A stretch of DNA of 64,000 bases, taken from positions 139,684-203,683 of the forward strand of contig MNCI01010387.1 in NCBI GenBank assembly GCA_015680685.1. The letters are read 5' to 3'. The notes beneath the pieces were generated by a model that did no database searches, had not been told where the DNA came from, and saw only the letters and a list, made by a program, of their open reading frames with translations. This stretch comes from Gnetum montanum (lineage: Eukaryota; Streptophyta; Gnetopsida; Gnetales; Gnetaceae). Of this stretch, positions 33,400 through 44,485 are shown in pieces. The translations under genes were made by a program, and so were the position numbers. The first letter of the stretch is position 1, and each line of letters begins with the position of its first letter.

Positions 33400-36240
33400 G
33401 TAATGATACTCCATTGGAAACTACCCCACAACATCATCATTGAGCCCCAAAATCATAAAGTATTTAAGGGTAGACTTAAGATAAACTATGTTATAATGAT
33501 TATCAAAATTGAAAGCAGGATATTAAGGTTGTAATCAATTTTAAAGAAGCATGGGCTTAGCATGAGCCATGCGAAGGTCACGATCCTTTATACATGATTA
33601 TCATGAGTGCATCATGAGTTGCAACTAAGTTCATGGCTAGACTAATTGTAATTATGGGCCTCAAATAATTGTTCTTGAATTCAATGTTGTATACCTATCT
33701 ATTTGAGATATGTTGTATGGTACATGATGGTTACATGCATGTATTGAATGTATGATTACTAGTTTGTTAATTGAAACCTATAGCACTGATTGCTTAGGAT
33801 TAGTGAATGCTTGGATTACTTATCAACCAAGTGCATTATGGCATGTTATGACCTGCATGTTATCTATATGATATGTGTATGCATGTGTATTAGTGAAACT
33901 GACACAAGGATGTCGACAAATTCATGGTGAACCACCTTAGAGGAGTTGGGTTAATCCTTATTAGGATGCATTAGTGAGGATCCTATCTCAATTCTCATGC
34001 TGAGAATGGAAAAGTATAGGCAAGTCCTATGGCTAGTATGAGATCTTAGTGCATATAGACATGCATGGAGCTATCTTTTAAAAGGTTAGTGGCTTGGGGC
34101 TACATGAAGTAGCAAGCACTAGCATCGGTAGTAATATAAGCAATGAGACTAATAAAAGACTTACAAGCATTGTAGTGATTTATGATTATTCATGTTAATG
34201 ATATCATGCTATACAAAAAGTGTGAATGCAATGGTTAGCATGAGGACATTATATGATGTATTATATGTTTTATGGTGTGATCCCTATAAAAACTGGTTAT
34301 TGGGAACTATGTGACATGTTTGATATGATATGTTTGATCCTTTGGAGCACTAATTGCTAAGAACCATGTGACATGTTTAAGATGATATGTTTAATCCTTT
34401 GGAGCACTAATTGCTAGGGACTATGTGACATGTTTGAGATGATGTGTTTAGGCCTTTAGAGCATTGCTTGCTGGGGACTATGTAACATGTTTGAGATGAT
34501 ATGTTTGGTCTTTTGAAGTACTAGTTTTGGAAACTATGTAATATGTTTGAGATGATATGTTTGGTCCTTTGAAGCACTGGGTGCTAGGAACTATGTAACA
34601 TATTTGAGATGATATTTCTAGTCCTTTGGAGCACTAGTTGCTAGGAATCCATGTCATGTGTGTATGATGATACTTATGTTATGCACTAATTAACATGGAA
34701 GGATGCATGAATTGTGTATTGTGCATTTGTGAATGAGCCATGATGATTGTTAGTGTAATCATGATGTATTATCCATATGGTTAAGATGGATTGTAATTTT
34801 ATTTGGTTGATATGTGTTATTTGTTGTGAAATTATGCTTATAGTTTGGATGAGATTACAATTATGTATGGTGATGTGATGTGATGTACTAATCTTGATGC
34901 AAGTTATCCATGGAATCCCACACCTCACCTCTAGCATAACATCATACTACATCTATAAGGGATGTGTAAAGGTTTCCACTGAGTTTATACTTATCCCTTT
35001 ATTTATAGGTAATGAATCCAAGAATAAACTAGGATTGTGGCTTGAGAGAGGTGATGGTAATCTTAGTTCCATACTCTTGTCTATATTGCTATATATGTTC
35101 ATATGAGAGATGGATGTGTTTGCTAAAGATTTTGGTTTAGATGGACCATAAGCATGATCTNCTCTATGGAGGTGTCTTGGTTGAGGTATAGATCTTCATA
35201 GGAGACATTCCAAGTTTAGAAGAGACATCTCGCCTAAGAAGAAGATGTATCATTGGTGGAGGAGATGTCCTAGGGGAGACATCTCATAAGCAAAGTAGAC
35301 ATCCCATCTCTAGAGGAGACATCTCACACCCAAAGTAAACATCTCACCTACAATCTAGAGTTAATAGTAAGACACCTTAAAATAGATGGAAATGATCTAT
35401 ACAATAAGGGAAACTTCCAATTTGACAACTCCAAATTGGAAAACAGTTGAGAAAAGCCAAGAAAAGATGGAAATATGTTGGGATCTTTAAGTTGAGCTTA
35501 AAAAATGTTTTTTTGGATTCTTGTCTTCATTTTCCAAAAAATATTATTTGGTTGTATCATGAGTATGTCATGAGTGGATGAGATTGGCATGATATGTCAT
35601 AAGAGCACATTGTGCAAGTGCATGATTAAGGTTATAATTAAAGGTCAATTTTGTATGGGTTTGGCCTATGTGTTCTTATTTTTTTCCATGTGCATTGATA
35701 TTTTAGTCATAACTTGTGGGAGAGATTCTCTTTCAGTTGTACCTTCAATTAAGGACAATTGCTATGTGGTTGTAAAGTCACATGCTCTATAGCATCATTT
35801 AGTGTTTATGAGTGATTTAGCTATTTGTGAGTTGTGGAACCCAGATTGTAATCTTTGTTACCTTTATTGAAGATAGTGAATTTCTTATTTTCTAGAATAT
35901 TAACTTGTCTTTTATAATCTAGATTTAGTGAGAATTTGAAGGTTAAATAATAGGTAAACCTACTTCATGTATTAACTGATATCCTATGATATTTCGACTT
36001 ATTAGCTATGTTTAGATATCATAAGTTGTACTTGTTTTAAAGATAAAATACATATGCTAGTGATGCTATAGTTTATGCTATACTCTATTGTGGTGATTGA
36101 AGTGGTCTTTGAAGAATGATTATAGTCTTCCATTGTGTTACTTAATATATTTCATAAGATATTATGTGTTCCTTTATTAGTAAAAATTAGAGTGTGCTTT
36201 TACCAAGACTTGGCTAGGGTCAAATAGGCAATGTGTTACA
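33400..36240 (+). repeat. Probable 5' LTR of the chromovirus-like element
   Basis: No coding content. The sequence ends GTGTTACA just before the PBS. CACTGAGTTTATACTTATCCC then TTTATAGGTAATGAATCC (about 34978-35020) are like Del/Tekay LTRs. It contains the 57-bp minisatellite (34304-34644) and, at 35190-35350, repeated GAGACATCTC / GGAGATGTCC palindromes like those of LTR-A. The start is not defined because no 3' partner exists in the window. Confidence 0.55.
34304..34644. repeat. 57-bp minisatellite, six copies
   Basis: Units begin with variants of GAACTATGTGACATGTTTGA at 34304, 34361, 34418, 34475, 34531 and 34588, with a decayed seventh start at 34645. Period is 57 bp (one unit 56). Each unit contains ATGATATGTTTG and CTTTGGAGCACTA. 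No frame is open through the array, so it is non-coding. Confidence 0.92.
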
Positions 36241-36242
36241 TA

Positions 36243-36260
36243 GTGTTATTAGAGAAAGTT
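36243..36260 (+). other. Degenerate primer-binding site
   Basis: GTGTTATTAGAGAAAGTTAC occupies this position and compares with TGGTATCAGAGCNAGGTTAC. It lies directly downstream of the LTR-like end. Confidence 0.55.
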
Positions 36261-36449
36261 ACTTTGATTAGTATTTATGATGCTAGGCAAGTAGATATTT
36301 TGTGGTATAGGTCATCATGCGAATAAGGCTTAGGTTCCTTTGAGCAAATAGGCTATAGAGACATCTACAATTAGTCAAATACATGCATAGTTGATGAGCA
36401 CATGGGTCAATGATGCCTATGTGGATTTGACAAGATAGATGATGCAATT

Positions 36450-37250
36450 GCTTTAGTAGTTTTTGGCTAGAACAGGTGCTACTTCATCTCCTTGTAAAAT
36501 TATTTGGAAGTTTAGTAGTGGTATTAGTACAAGTGACTTAGCCATTAGAGAGGTTGGCAGTGGTAGTGGCATTAAAGTAGCAACTAGTACTAGTGATGAT
36601 AGAAAGCCTACTAAGTAGTCGATTAACAAGGAGATGGTGAAGTAGTTTTGCAAGTTGGCTCCTCCTATATTTTCTACCACTAAGGATCCCACTACAATAA
36701 CCAAGTGGTTAGAGGATTTGAGGAAGACATTTAATTTTATTGGATGCATCTTGGCTCAATAGATCAAACTTGTAGCTTATCAACTTATGGACACCACTAG
36801 ATATTGGTGGAGACATAAGGAGTGGACCAAGGAATGGGTAGGTCAAGAGGTTCTGTAAGCATACTTTCTAGTTTTCTTTAGTTACTGATACATTTATTCT
36901 TATTATGTTCAAGCAAAGGAGGAGTAGCTCTATTAATGATATCAACGTAGCTAAATAGTGGCAAAGTATGATGCCCAATTTGGTAAGCATAGTGCCCATG
37001 TCACTAAACCCATGGATGCTTGAGATAGGGTCAATAGGTTGTTAGACTTCACCCAATCTTGAAGCACCATGTGTTGCCTCTCCACCTCACTTCCTAAGAT
37101 GATGCACATGAGGTATCCATGGATCTAGATGAGAATGCAGCCTAAGATCTTTCCCTATAAATCTATTAAGAAATAGAGCTCAAGCACAAGTGACATTAAA
37201 AGAAGCACATGCAACCACCTAAAATAAGAACTAGAGAAGACTCCCATAGA
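36450..37250 (+). pseudogene. gag: Gypsy gag remnant
   Basis: One frame reads, with TAG/TAA stops, FCKLAPPIFSTTKDPTTIT, KWLEDLRKTFNFIGCILAQ*, IKLVAYQLMDTTRYWWRHKE and WTKEW, the Retrotrans_gag domain of plant gypsy elements. Frameshifts follow into MFKQRRSSSINDIN and PMSLNPW-like segments. The zinc knuckle is not found. Stops are mostly TAG where Gln is expected. Confidence 0.8.
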
Positions 37251-37259
37251 AATCAACAT

Positions 37260-38780
37260 TGAGATTGTTGCTATATACTAAGGTATTTTTTTTCAACACC
37301 TTAGAACTAAAAAATTAGTTCAGTTCAAGGCATCCAAATTGATCAAAATTTTGGGTTACAAGTAGACAATACTAGAAAATTGGTTACCTAACTTTAATGA
37401 CCAACCTTTAAGAAAATAAATGAAAGATAGAGAATTTACCCCAAGAATAACTTTAATTAGAGGTAAACAAGCTATATACAAGGACATGGTTAGCATATAG
37501 AGAAGCCAATCTAAGGGAGATTTTGATGCCACAAAAGAAGGAGTTGCTTAATGAAATGATGATGGCATTGGTCCAAATTCCAACTAAATTCACAGCCAAA
37601 AAAATTTCATCATGGAGATTAGATAGAAGCTTGAACATTCACTAAATAGATCTATTTATTTAGTAACCAATGTAGGATAAGGAGGCTTAAATGAAAATGA
37701 ATTTATTTCTAAAATGTAAAGCCTAAAGCTAGAAAAGCATCTACAAGCTTTGGAGCTTCTTTTTATTTACAAACAACTATTAAATTAGTTAGAATAAGAA
37801 TCTTAGAATATTTAGGAGCAAGAAAATAAAAATCTAGCTTAAAATTTGCTAATAATGAATATTCATCCATATTTACTAAAGTATTTAACATGGAATTGAA
37901 AGTTAGTTAGCTTTTGACTTATAAATGTCCTAATGTATAGTATTTTAAACATTTTGGAGATCAAATCAAACAAATGATGAAGAATACAAAATCAAATTTT
38001 GTATTGACAATGACTATTTAATCAATTAGATTGGCTTCTTTTTGGTTTTCAAAGTTGGAATTCATTTAAAGCATTATAATTTTGATTACTTAGCTTAACT
38101 CATCACTTTATTTTTGAGAAAAAATAAATGATTTTGTAACTTTTTTTCTACTCAATGAATGATTAGCAATATCATTCTCGATTTATGAGTACTAGATAGA
38201 CCCATAAAAGTGTTTACTCTTGATGAATTAGGTAAGTTCTACATTATATGCTCAAAAAGCTAATAGCATTTTATTTCTATCAATCTTTAAAGGTTGTGCT
38301 CATACTATTATTATTCTTATAAAATTATTATGAAAAATAATATATTAATAGGTCAAGGCTTATTATAGTGTTAGAAATTAAAAAGAATTTATTAATTTAT
38401 TCTAGTAAATTAAGTCTAAGAACTCAGTAGTTAAACTAAGAGATTTAATTTTACTAGTAAGCTTTAAAAATAGGGAAGCGGAAATCTTAAAGACATTACA
38501 TTACAATTAGTTCAAAATTGTAGGTGGAAGTTATTTAGCTAGTTATAAACTAATCTTGTACACATTATTTTGAAATTAGCATTAGCTACCACATAACTTA
38601 CAGGTTACAAAAAGCTAATCTAATATTTACTTAGTATAGAAATAGTCTAGCCACTAGCTCTAATAAAATAACTGAAGATATTTGGAGGTATCAATATTGT
38701 CATGGGGTCAAACAACTAGCAACCATCTAAAATAAGTTTTCATTAGCTTTTTCAAGGTTGTGATCACAAAAAATCCATCA
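37260..38780 (+). other. Unexplained AT-rich block between gag and RT
   Basis: It sits where a gypsy protease should be but shows no D-S/T-G motif and no RT lead-in. One + frame (about 37391-37970) runs long with only TAG/TAA/TGA breaks and protein-like wording between them (MKDREFTPRITLIRGKQAIY, KGDFDATKEGV, SLNRSIYLVTNVG), and a second frame is stop-free for 62 residues. It may be decayed pol, an unrelated insertion or chance. I do not recognise it. Confidence 0.4.
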
Positions 38781-38789
38781 ATAGTTGGC

Positions 38790-39720
38790 AAAGTTGAAGA
38801 TTTAGTTACATGAGTTGATGAAAAAGGACTTCATCCATCCTAGTATTTCTCCTTGCAATGCTACAATATTATTTTTGGAAGAATGATGGTAGTTTGCATC
38901 TATGCATTGATTATTAGAAGTTGAATCAGGTGATAATGAAGAACAAATATCCTCTTCCATGCATAGATAACTTATTTGATTAGATTTGAGGATTCCATGT
39001 GTTCTCAAAGATTGATCTGAAGTCAAGTTATTTCCAACTAAGAGTCAAAGAGTAGAATGTATAGTAAATAACATTTTGCACATGATATGGTTAGTATGAG
39101 TTCTTAGTGCTTTCATTTTGGTTCATTGATGAATGCTCTAGTAGTATTCATGCTTCTAATGAATAATGTCTTGCATTTATATCTTGGTTAGTTCATGATA
39201 GGCTTCATAGATGATATCCTTATGTACTTTCCAGATGAGTAGAGGTATGTGGAGCACTTGTGGATAGTGTTGTAGACCTTAGAATAGTATTAGTTGTATG
39301 GATAGCCATCCAAGTATTTCTTTTAGTAGTGAGAGATCTAGTTTCTGGGGTTGATATCATTATGGATATTGCCAAGATTGTTGTGGTTTAGGATTGGTTA
39401 ATTCGAAAAATCAATGATAGAGGTTCATAGGTTTTTGGGGTAAGATAGTTACTACAATATATTTATTGAACATTTCTCCCACATAGCTTTTTCTTTGATA
39501 CAATTAGAAGGAGACCAATTTCTCCTAGAGCTTAGCTTGTTAGTTAATATTTAGTGAGCTAAAACATAGATTGGTGTCTACTCCTATGTTGGTATGCCCT
39601 ACTCCAAACCATCCTTATGATGTTTATGTTGGTGCTTCTAGTGATGGATTTTGATGTGTCTTAATGCAAGAGAGACATGTATTGTATTAAACTTGACTTA
39701 TCTTAAAAGGGTAAAAGTTG
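38790..39720 (+). pseudogene. pol: Gypsy RT and RNase H remnant
   Basis: RT opening ELMKKDFIHPSISPCNATIL matches the chromovirus pattern (KGFIRPSVSPWGAP). Then come decayed NEEQISSSMHR for the KYPLPRID segment, fragments of the palm and, near 39205, a FIDDILMYF-like YxDD strand (GCTTCATAGATGATATCC). The GYYRRFIENF-type connection is blurred and RNase H reads YDVYVGASSDGFWCVLMQ (consensus YSDAS..GLGCVLMQ). There are many stops. Confidence 0.75.
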
Positions 39721-39887
39721 TCACATCACTATTCTTGAATGGTGCCGCTACATAAAAAAGATGATGTCACTTCATAAAAAATGTTGTGTTTATCGTAATA
39801 AGACCTAAAAGGGAAAGTTGTAATTAAGACCCAAAAGGGTATGTTGCAATAATAGGCATGTCTCTCAAGGTCACTTTTGAAGGTTTT
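39721..39887. other. Short spacer, nothing recognised
   Basis: It contains two diverged copies of an AAGACCTAAAAGGG / AAGACCCAAAAGGG phrase (39802-39840). No feature can be assigned. Confidence 0.4.
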
Positions 39888-40057
39888 TTTAACCTTTTGG
39901 TATGTCAAAACCTTGGAAAATGAAGAATGTGGAAAATGTGCTTATTGGAATTTTGTAGGACTTTGAAAAGATCAGAACAAGATGACAAGAGTTGATGAGA
40001 TCAGAACAAAAGCTTAGATGGTTTCAAGACAAAATACCAAGACAAGAACTTAGATGG
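39888..40057 (+). repeat. LTR-A-like fragment
   Basis: TTAACCTTTTGGTATGTCAAAACCTTG matches the start of LTR-A, then diverges. It is cut by the E6 LTR at 40058. No array and no gag remain, so it is a truncated relative. Confidence 0.6.
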
Positions 40058-41617
40058 TGATGAGCAGCAAGGTATCCCTATGCTCAACCATATGAATATG
40101 AGCATACATGCATGATCCAATTGAATTCCAAGGACTACGTGCTTATGTGCTTTCACAAAACCTGAACGGGTTAGTCAATTGTTGTCTTCCCAAGCTTACT
40201 TGTATAGCACAATTGTATGGTGAAGTAAACTTGAGGTATATGATTTTTATATATTTTCTGATGTCTTATGTCCTGGTGCTATAAAGGGAGAAGTGAACTA
40301 ATTAAGTAACTAATTTAATTTAACTAATCAACTATTCTCTAACTAGTCCTAACACTAGCATCCATTCCCACTTACCGTACACATCCTGAACTAGTGCAAC
40401 ACTACTGGGATTACCAAACGCTAATTGTTATTGGATTACCAAGTCTTCCACGCATGCTTGAAGTGGTTGTACTGAGTGTGCTTACTTGGGAGAGTTAACA
40501 AGGTGAGAGAGAGAGCATTAATTAACTAAGGAAAGCATTAAATAACTATAAATAACATTAAATAAGCTATTCTGAATGCTGCAAGGTTTATCACAAAGTT
40601 CATCTTTATTTCCGGTCACAAAGTGTGCTCATGTACACAATGCTTGAATAAAGATCTATTCACTTTATGACTCCTACTGTAGGCACTCAGAAATAATTCT
40701 AACTCTGAGGAAGGAAAACTGCAAGAGTTCGAGTAAGGGACTAAGACTAACTATGCAAACCAAGTGCGCCTGCCTCTTATTTATAGTAGATGAGGCAGGT
40801 CGCAACATTAGATGCCCGATATCACTTGGTGAGCTCTAATATCGTGGACCCGATATTGCGGTTCATCATACCCCCACGATTGAATAAAAACTCATCCTCA
40901 AGCTCCTTACAAAATATTGGGAAGGTATGGGATTATTGACTGAATGACAACTAACGGTGACATGGGTGAAAAACTCAAAGTTCCCAGTGAACAGATCGAC
41001 AAACATATTACAAAATTGATGTTCATAACCATTATGGTGAACACTGTACATAGATGACATCCATACCCTCATCCGATAGCTTGAAGAGAAAGAGAGAGAG
41101 AAAAGAGATGAGGTGCATTGTTGCCGATGTCAAAAATGTGCACTCCGTTGTTTATCCATAGCCACGTGATGAAGCGTGTTCCTTGCATAACTACTCCCAC
41201 TTAAGTCCATCCCAAGTACTCCCTCCTATCCCAGTCCATTGTTCGTATGGTTGTCATCTGCACGCACAACACAGTCATGAATTAGCAAGGATAGATAAGA
41301 TACAATGTAGTTGGTACCTTGCCCTGATATGAAGTAGCTTGGCTGGGTTGTGGGTATGGCAGATACTAGGTTAGAGGTTTTTAACTGATAACTACCCAAG
41401 GTGTAGGGGTGAGATAGGTAATATAATGGAAAATTTGTGACAGGGTCCCCATGACTAAGAGCAAACCTCTGGTAGAATTAGGATGGAAATACTGAAGGAA
41501 CAAGAAAGATAATAGAAATAACAATGCTGAAGCCAATAAAATGGATGTCATGGATGGGGATGAAACAAGAAATGGTTGATTGCAAAGAATGTTTAAGGGA
41601 AAGAACTTAACAATTGT
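40058..41617 (-). mobile_element. E6: truncated LTR-B gypsy element
   Basis: Minus orientation. The 3' LTR is at 40058-40868 (TGATGAGCAGCAAGG ... GGTTCATCA, TATA at 40779-40786), the polypurine tract TACCCCCACGATTGAA (read in reverse) at 40869-40884, and 3' untranslated sequence runs to 41617. Its remainder is replaced by E7a, which inserted after ATTGT (41613-41617). No further part of E6 is found to the right. The U3 end has CCGATATC/AATATCG units (40813-40855). Confidence 0.85.
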
Positions 41618-42548
41618 TGATGAGCGACGAGGTACCCCTATGTTCAACCATACAAATACGAGCATTTCACACATGATTCGGTCAAATTCCAAGGACTAAG
41701 TGCTTATGCACCCTTATGGAACAAGGACAAGTTGGTTGATCGTTGTCTTCCCAAGCTTACCTATATGTCATGATTGTATGGTTAACTAAGCTTGAGGCAT
41801 ATGATTTTTGTAGCTTTTATGTTTTTATGTCCTGTGCTAGTAGGGAAAGAGAGAGGTAACTAAGTGAATAATTTAAATTAACTACTCATTAACTAAGTTC
41901 TAACTAATCCTAACACTAGCATCCATTCCCACTTGCCGTACACATCCTAAACTAGTACAACACTGCTAGGATTACCAAATGCTAATTGTTACTATGATAC
42001 CAAGCATTACACGCATGCTCGAAGTGGTCTTGCTTGTGTAATTTAATGATTTGCTTAATTGATCAAAATGAATTGTTGTGCTAATAACAGAAATTCAAAG
42101 TGCATAAAATAAAATAAAATAAATGCATAAGAAAACAAATCTGAAGTGCTGCAAGGATGAATCAAAGAGCTTATCTTTATTGCCATACATTAGGTGTTCT
42201 TAGGTACACAATGCTCGAATAAAGATCCATCCATACTTAGACCTCCTACTGCGGGCACTTGGAAAATACTCTAACTTTCAAATAGACTACAAGAGTTTCG
42301 CTACTTGACTACTAAAAGACTTCTTTCCAATTATGTGCTTGGGCACTGTATTTATAGACTTGGAAGCAACTACTCTAATAATTAGAGTAACCACTCTAAT
42401 AATTAGAATAACTACTAAAGTAAATACTAGAGTAACCACTCTAATCATTAGAATAACACCACTCTAATAATTAGAGTAACTACTAGAGTAACCACTAGAG
42501 TAATTGCTTTAATAATTAGAATAACTACTAGAGTAACCACTCTCATCA
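41618..42548 (-). repeat. E7a 3' LTR with palindromic U3 array
   Basis: 931 bp. TATTTATA (read in reverse) is at 42349-42356. Between 42366 and 42545 the U3 end is an array of ACTCTAATAATTAGAGT palindromes and half units (AACTACTAGAGTAACC), found in no other LTR-B copy here. Confidence 0.9.
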
Positions 42549-43876
42549 TACCCCCATGAGTGAATGAAAACTCGTTCTCGAGTTCCTTACAAAATATTGG
42601 GAAGGTATGGGATTATTAACTAATTGACAACTAACAGTGGAATGGGATGATTGACTCAACGTGCCCAGTGAACAGATCAATAAGCATATTACAACATTAG
42701 TGTTCATGACCATTGTGGTGAACACTCGTACATAAATGGCATCCAAGCCTTTATTTGGTAGCTTGAAGAGAAAAAAAGAGTGAAAAAGAAGATAGACCGT
42801 GTTGCCGCCAATGCCAAGATTACACCTTCCATTATGTATCCATAACCATGCCATCAAACTTGCTCCTTTCGTAAATGCTCTAGTTCTAGTCCATCCTAAG
42901 TGCTTCCTCCAAGCCCAATCCATTGTTTGTATGATCACCATCTACACACACAACATAGTCACAAATCAACAAAGATAGATAATCCACAATGTAGTTGATA
43001 CCTTGCCTCGATATGAAGCGCATTGGCTAAGTTGTGGTTATGGTAGAAAATGGTTTAGAGATTTATCACTGGAAACTACCCAAAGTGTAGGGGTTAGGAA
43101 ATTAGTAAAATGGAAAAAATTGAAAAATTTGTGCCAGAGCTCCCACGACTAAGAGTGAACCTCCTGTAGCTATAAGATGAAAAAATATGATGAACAAGAA
43201 AGATGGGAAAAATAACAATGGCAACGCCAACAAAATGGATGTCATGGATGGGGATGAAATAAGAAGTGATTAATTGCAGGAAATTTTTAAGGACAATAAG
43301 TTAATAATTGCATCAAAAAGGAATGTCAGTGGGTCCTCCCTAAAGCAGGCTCATGCCTTTTATGCCCTGAAAAACCCATAAACCAAAGAGTCCATAAGCT
43401 CTGGGAATGTCATTTGGAAGCAAGAGTTAAAAACTTACCCATAAGAATTCACCAAAGAAAAATAATGCATCAACCAAGAAACAGACTAATGATAGAATCG
43501 GCAATGAGGTGGAAAAATGGAAAGAAAGATGGAAAGGGGAGAATGGAATGAAATCCCAAGAATAAGGTTGTGTAAAGTTCCTTATGTACTTTATGGTTAA
43601 TGTGATTGAGTAGAACTCATCCCAAATCCATACTCAAACAAACCATATTCAGTGACCTCGCATCAATACACTTAGCCAATCCATCTACTTGAAGTAATAA
43701 GAATACTTCCACAAAGAGTCACCACCATTTTGAGGAGAGTGAGATGGAGAACCAGGAAGTAAGAAACGGCCTTATAGGGAACCTTCAGGCATGGGTAACA
43801 TGTCTTTCCAGTGCCATAACCAGTGCTTGTAGCCTATATTTCTTTCTTATGTCTAAGGGATGTACTTTGAATTCTC

Positions 43877-43918
<42 letters not shown>

Positions 43919-44485
43919 GTGAGAACCACACCATGCAAAGACTTATTTTTATTCACTCAGCTTCCTAATTTTTGAACGATGTTAGAATGGAAGAAAACCC
44001 AAGAAAAGGCATCCAAGTACCCAAGAGAATGGCCAGCACAAATGCATCAAATCCCCTTGAAGTCACATCCTTCTCATCCTTTGAGTCTTTTCTTGGTTTG
44101 AAAGATACCCAGCCACCAATTCATTAACAAGTTTACTTAGAAAAAAGGGACTGTACAGTTCCAAGCCAAAGGAGACCATAGAGTTGTATGGATGAGTGGA
44201 TAGCATGGACTCATTGCCATTTTTACCAAAAGAACCATACCTTAATATCAGCATCATAATTCAAAGGTAAAAACCAAACATTAGCAATCAATATGATATA
44301 ATTCAATCCACCAGCATGAGCACTTATTAGATGATGAGTAAAAGTAAATCAAGCAAACAAAAAAATAATAAAAACATGAACGATGGTGTAAAACAAAAAT
44401 AAGAAAAGTTGAAAGAATGTGTAAAATAAAAAATATGTAAAACAAAAATTCAAAAAGAATTGAGGGCCTAGAATGGTTAGCATAG
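42549..44485 (-). other. E7a 3' untranslated region
   Basis: Non-coding. It matches E7b 52247-53289 (reverse) and E8 54131-56005. It holds (CT)17 at 43881-43914 and, at its upstream end, TCTCCCCCATGACTAAG (44494-44510), a near copy of the terminal polypurine tract (TACCCCCATGAGTGAA at 42549-42564). Confidence 0.75.
43881..43914. repeat. (CT)17 microsatellite
   Basis: Pure CT, that is GA on the coding strand. The same spot holds CTTCTTCTT plus a T run in E8 (55411-55434) and AAAAAAAGAGAAAAAAGAG in E7b (about 52808-52840). Confidence 0.95.

Larger units (their letters stand above)
33400..39720 (+). mobile_element. Decayed chromovirus-like Ty3/gypsy element
   Basis: On + in order: a long LTR-like region (about 33400-36240), a degenerate Met-tRNA PBS, gag (36450-37250), an unexplained block (37260-38780), RT (38790-39330) and RNase H (39330-39720). 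Integrase and a 3' LTR are not found. The LTR style (GATG/ATGATG-rich, ending near TGTTACA) and RT wording resemble Del/Tekay-type chromoviruses, though no chromodomain can be seen. It is probably the oldest large element in the window. Confidence 0.7.

Noticed and set aside
42366-42545. Regularly repeated short units that might suggest a CRISPR array
   Set aside because: Eukaryotic retrotransposon LTR context, no unique spacers, variable unit length.
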